7,764 nucleotides of DNA from contig JAPLCR010000701.1 of assembly GCA_026392135.1 (NCBI GenBank), positions 1-7,764 of the forward strand. The letters run 5' to 3'. The stretch comes from Armatimonadota bacterium (lineage in GTDB: Bacteria > Armatimonadota > Chthonomonadetes > Chthonomonadales > Chthonomonadaceae). A program made the translations under genes and the position numbers. The notes beneath the pieces were generated by a model. It ran no database searches and was not told the origin of the DNA. It saw only the letters and a program-made list of their open reading frames with translations. Each line of letters begins with the position of its first letter. Position 1 is the stretch's first letter. This document shows positions 5,175 to 7,764 of the stretch, one piece after another.

Positions 5175-6248
5175 ATGGCGATGAAAGCGGTGTATGCGAC
5201 AGTGAATGGTCGTGTGCTGTCTCAAACGAGAAGCGGTGTGCGAAGTTTCTACTCGCTCGACCCGTTAGGCAACACTCGCGCCCTGTATGACAACACGCAG
5301 ACGAAGACGGACACGTTTACCTATACCCCCTTTGGAACCGTGACCAGACCCACAGGAACGACCCCGACCCCGTTTCAGTGGAATGGAGGGAGCGGCTACT
5401 ACCAGAACTCCGCTACTCGCGTCTATGTCAGAGCGAGGAACTACTACGCCAACTTAGGCAAGTGGTCTACCCAAGACCCGATTGGATTTGCGGGTGGTGA
5501 CTTCAATCTCTATAGTTATGTGCTAAATCAAGTTGTCACATGGAGTGATCCGAGCGGGCTTAACCCTAATGATTCCTGTAGGCATCTCAAGGGATCTGCA
5601 AAGTGGGACTGTTATGATAAACAGTGCGCCAAGTGGCACAGCAAGGGGGGTGTACCCGACCCCCATTGGACGAGTTGTAGAAAAGACGGTGCGTGGAGCA
5701 AATGCGGTGATGGCGGCAAGGGGCATTGTCAGGGTATAGGTTGCATAGATACCTGTTGCTGGAACCATACAACAGGACAACTTGATTGTCGTTGCCAGGC
5801 AGGGTGTGGTGTAAAGACACCACCCCCTCCGCCAGATTGCGGGTGTTCATCCTGTGATAAAAAGCCGACTAAACGGGAATGCGAAAGCTGCATAGGTCGC
5901 GATTACTATTACAAATGTACTCCTGAGCAACTAAACATCTGTTATGCAAACTGCCCTAAAGGCTGGGAACCTCCCCAACCTCCTGACTATTCCGGTTGCC
6001 TTAAACTATGCCATCGCAAATGTATCGTCTGTGTTACAAACTTAGGAGGGACGCAGGCTTATGCAGAAACGTATTGTATGAATCAGGAACGTTGCAAGTC
6101 GGAAAATAATCCAAATTGCTTCGACAAAGCACCTATAGACTGCATGATTTGCGTGGACGGATGGTGCAACACAAATTACCCGAACGGTGGTTGCCCATAT
6201 GATTCCATTAAAGCGTGCGGTCTAAGTCAGGGTCCCGGCAGGCAATGA
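5175..6248 (+). CDS. Cassette 3: RHS core with intact 228-residue cysteine-rich tail
   Basis: This gene encodes 357 residues from ATG 5175. The 129-residue core has the same motifs as cassettes 1 and 2 (LDPLGNTRALYD, YTPFGTV, RARNYY, DPIGF, DPSGL). Its TRPTGTTPT block equals cassette 1, while the later KWSTQDP codons resemble cassette 4. The tail has 32 cysteines in 228 residues, the densest of the set. The first half has CQGIGCIDTCC, then CRCQAGC; a PPPPP linker follows; the second half has CESCIGRDYYYKC, CLKLCHRKCIVC and CMICVDGWCN, matching modules of the other tails. Self-cleavage after Leu129 is expected from the family. Tail biochemistry is unknown. It is followed after 164 bases by the lipoprotein gene at 6413, homologous to the partner that follows cassette 2. 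A 5'-truncated shell fragment lies immediately upstream. Confidence 0.88.
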   Translation: MAMKAVYATVNGRVLSQTRSGVRSFYSLDPLGNTRALYDNTQTKTDTFTYTPFGTVTRPTGTTPTPFQWNGGSGYYQNSATRVYVRARNYYANLGKWSTQDPIGFAGGDFNLYSYVLNQVVTWSDPSGLNPNDSCRHLKGSAKWDCYDKQCAKWHSKGGVPDPHWTSCRKDGAWSKCGDGGKGHCQGIGCIDTCCWNHTTGQLDCRCQAGCGVKTPPPPPDCGCSSCDKKPTKRECESCIGRDYYYKCTPEQLNICYANCPKGWEPPQPPDYSGCLKLCHRKCIVCVTNLGGTQAYAETYCMNQERCKSENNPNCFDKAPIDCMICVDGWCNTNYPNGGCPYDSIKACGLSQGPGRQ

Positions 6249-6412
6249 GGGGATCATCTACCGGGGAATCGCGCATATTCAGAATACCGACGCGAGAAGG
6301 CTGGGGTATTCGAGATGGTTCGTCACGAGGTCCAGTTGACACGTCCGGTCACTCTAGCACGTATAGCGTCTCAGGGAAGTTGCCCTCTTTGGAACTGACA
6401 CAAGGGACTACG
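6249..6412 (+). other. 164-base gap before the lipoprotein gene
   Basis: No gene is supported. The frame of the lipoprotein is open upstream through this gap and into cassette 3, but the residues there look non-coding. TTGACA at 6336-6341 and TATAGC at 6362-6367 are 20 bases apart, too far for a convincing promoter. AAGGGA (6402-6407) is the likely ribosome binding site. Confidence 0.45.
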
Positions 6413-7204
6413 ATGCAAATCAGGAGAATGTTCGCCGTTTTTTGCTGTTTATTGTTTGCAGGATGTTTGAGCAGAGAACCTCGTCAACACTTAACGCCAC
6501 AGAGTTCTCCAACCATTCCACGTCTGTCTGTGCCAGAAACGCCGCTGTCTGGCTTCGCTCTCCCTGTGCCTCCTTTGATTGTAAAGAAGAGCCTTACCAA
6601 AAGTTCACTTCAATGGGGCGAGAAGCAACTCGTGCAGATGCTTCATGACCGTCCCGCGTTGCAGGGCTTCATTCAAAAGGGAGACCCAGTGTGGACATGG
6701 GTTGTACGGCAATTCGCCGGAGAAGGGCTGGGGGGGAAGGTAGAGTGGTGCAACTTACCCATGGACGATAGCTCGGAAGGCGAAACAATACCTGAAACAA
6801 AAACCAGCGCTCATATTCTTATCGGATATCCATCTGCAAAAAGTATGCGAGACAAGTTTTACCGAGAGCATCTATGGGCAACTGCAATCTATGAGTTGAA
6901 TAATGTTCAGAGTGTACCAGAGTTTTTCACCCTTAGAATAGCCATTAACGATCATAAGATAAATCAAGAAGGTTGGATAAATAGAGTGGGGCGATTAGAG
7001 TATTTGGCACTAAGACGTACCAAATATACATATCTCAATCTTTGGGCACCTCTAATGAAGAGCAGGGGGATTTTTTCCAATTCGGATTACTATCTATGGG
7101 GAAAGCACCTACCCGACACGTATGAAAAATGGATGAATAAGGGCTATTACAAAGTATATAGCAATATGTACAAAGGAATCTACAAAGACTCCACCGCCAA
7201 ATAA
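6413..7204 (+). CDS. Lipoprotein partner of cassette 3, same family as the protein at 3760
   Basis: This gene encodes 263 residues. ATG 6413 was chosen because it gives a textbook lipoprotein signal: MQIRRM positive end, hydrophobic FAVFCCLL, then FAGC with Cys18 as the lipidation site; AAGGGA lies 5 bases upstream. The upstream extension of the frame lacks any such logic. A proline/serine-rich linker (about 20-60) leads to the conserved domain: GEKQLVQMLHDRPALQGFI with GDPVWTW and RQFAGE (69-104), WATAIYELNNVQ (155-166), and LEYLALRRTK with LWAPLMKSRGI and YEKWM further on. These blocks align with the TM-anchored protein at 3760, so the same domain is tethered two ways. Ser19 after the cysteine, without Asp at +2, would favour outer-membrane sorting if the cell has a Lol system (inference). 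It follows cassette 3. The family is not recognised; an immunity or accessory role is inferred from order. Confidence 0.87.
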   Translation: MQIRRMFAVFCCLLFAGCLSREPRQHLTPQSSPTIPRLSVPETPLSGFALPVPPLIVKKSLTKSSLQWGEKQLVQMLHDRPALQGFIQKGDPVWTWVVRQFAGEGLGGKVEWCNLPMDDSSEGETIPETKTSAHILIGYPSAKSMRDKFYREHLWATAIYELNNVQSVPEFFTLRIAINDHKINQEGWINRVGRLEYLALRRTKYTYLNLWAPLMKSRGIFSNSDYYLWGKHLPDTYEKWMNKGYYKVYSNMYKGIYKDSTAK

Positions 7205-7339
7205 GCGTGAAAGTTCTCCTCTGTCAGGGGCGTAAAGAATTGGCTCTCCCGTGAACTTGGTGGAGTGTGGTTAGGAATGCCTGGCAGTGCGAGGTTTGAT
7301 ATGTGTAACGATTGGGGCGGAAACAGCGTCTTAATGGAT
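7205..7339 (+). other. Gap between the lipoprotein gene and cassette 4
   Basis: No gene is supported on the plus strand; a frame that is open from 7265 to 7639 is a shadow of cassette 4. The right end carries the conserved cassette leader (CGGAAACAGCGTCTTAATGG, 7318-7337), also found with small changes before cassettes 2 and 3. Confidence 0.5.
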
Positions 7340-7355
7340 AGAAGGAGCGTGTCTT
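7340..7355 (+). promoter_or_regulatory. Shine-Dalgarno of cassette 4
   Basis: AGAAGGAG at 7340-7347 lies 8 bases before ATG 7356. The following bases (CGTGTCTT) differ slightly from the GTGTGTTT-like spacer of the other cassettes, which removes the in-frame GTG. This supports ATG as the true start in all copies. Confidence 0.85.
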
Positions 7356-7764
7356 ATGGGGACGGTACGATACACGACAGTGAACGGGAGAGTGATGAGC
7401 GAGAACCGAAACGGAGTGGAGCGGGACTATTCGCTCGACCCGTTAGGGAATACTCGCGCTCTGTACGACAACACGCAGACGAAGACGGACACGTTTACCT
7501 ACACCCCCTTTGGAACCGTCGCAACTCATGTAGGAACGACTGCAACTCCGTTTCAGTGGAATGGAGGGAGCGGATACTACCAGAACTCCCCTACTCGCGT
7601 CTACGTCCGTGCGAGGAACTACTACGCCAACTTAGGTAAGTGGTCTACCCAAGACCCCATAGGATTCAGGGGCGGAGACTTCAACCTCTACAGATATGTC
7701 AAGAATCGATTTGTGACGGCAAAGGATCCGAGCGGTTTGGATCCGACTTCTCAAGCAAGGGAGG
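7356..7764 (+). CDS. Cassette 4: RHS core, tail cut by the window edge
   Basis: The frame from ATG 7356 is open to the right edge, giving 136 codons. It reads MGTVRYTTVNGRVMSENRNG, then VERDYSLDPLGNTRALYD and YTPFGTVATHVGTT, then the usual RVYVRARNYY, DPIGF, NLYRYV and DPSGL (ending at base 7739). The first 25 residues differ most from the other copies (one residue shorter; RYTTVNGRVMSENRNGVE instead of VYATVNGRVLSQTRSGV) and may be closer to a contiguous ancestral RHS protein. The ATHVG block is shared with cassette 2. Only the first eight tail residues (DPTSQARE) are visible and contain no cysteine yet, so whether this tail belongs to the cysteine-rich family cannot be told. As with the other cassettes, self-cleavage after DPSGL is expected. 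Confidence 0.87.
   Translation, partial: MGTVRYTTVNGRVMSENRNGVERDYSLDPLGNTRALYDNTQTKTDTFTYTPFGTVATHVGTTATPFQWNGGSGYYQNSPTRVYVRARNYYANLGKWSTQDPIGFRGGDFNLYRYVKNRFVTAKDPSGLDPTSQARE

Noticed and set aside
6215..6412. Upstream extension of the lipoprotein frame
   Set aside because: It overlaps the end of cassette 3, lacks a Shine-Dalgarno, and would bury the signal peptide and lipobox 66 residues into the protein.
7265..7639. Plus-strand open frame of 124 codons over cassette 4
   Set aside because: It is a shadow frame; the RHS core is read in the frame of ATG 7356, which has the homology and the Shine-Dalgarno.
474..7764. CRISPR-like or transposon-type explanation for the repeated cores
   Set aside because: The repeats are protein-coding RHS cores of about 390 bases with large variable tails; no transposase, terminal inverted repeats or short regular spacers accompany them.

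Overview
The window is a tandem array of RHS (YD-repeat) C-terminal cassettes from a bacterium. A bacterial origin is shown by strong Shine-Dalgarno sites, a signal-anchor protein and a lipobox lipoprotein. I cannot place the species. RHS wording of this kind with mid-range GC is compatible with Armatimonadota-like or other environmental phyla, but that is a guess. No rRNA, tRNA, CRISPR array or transposase was seen.

Layout. Positions 2-406 are the last 134 codons of a YD-repeat shell protein that enters from the left; it stops abruptly after LGEY. After a 67-base gap, a new reading frame with its own strong Shine-Dalgarno begins at 474 and encodes what would normally be the rest of the same protein: the RHS core ending in DPIGF...DPSGL, followed by a variable tail. 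This start-equipped core occurs four times: 474 (cassette 1), 2390 (cassette 2), 5175 (cassette 3) and 7356 (cassette 4, cut by the right edge). Cores are nearly identical up to DPSGL. After that the three visible tails are extremely cysteine-rich and diverge, yet share CxxC-type modules. Cassette 1 carries an apparent one-base insertion near 1148 that truncates its tail; the lost part (26 tail cysteines in all when joined) is still readable to 1479.

Between cassettes lie single genes for membrane-attached proteins: 1769-2308 (one TM segment, unrecognised), 3760-4575 (one TM segment) and 6413-7204 (lipoprotein). The last two are clearly homologous, sharing a domain of about 150 residues behind different anchors. 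A second, 5'-truncated copy of the shell protein's end lies at 4958-5131 just before cassette 3, with the same LGEY-stop. A possible minus-strand gene remnant lies at 4764-4922.

Interpretation (inference). The locus resembles orphan Rhs-CT/immunity arrays: a shared core recombines while tails vary, and each tail is followed by a cognate membrane-anchored partner. Two things are unusual: the RHS protein is split into a shell polypeptide and separately initiated core-plus-tail polypeptides (loosely like TcB/TcC), and the tails are a disulfide- or metal-type cysteine-rich family rather than a recognisable nuclease or deaminase toxin. Toxicity and immunity are not shown by the sequence.
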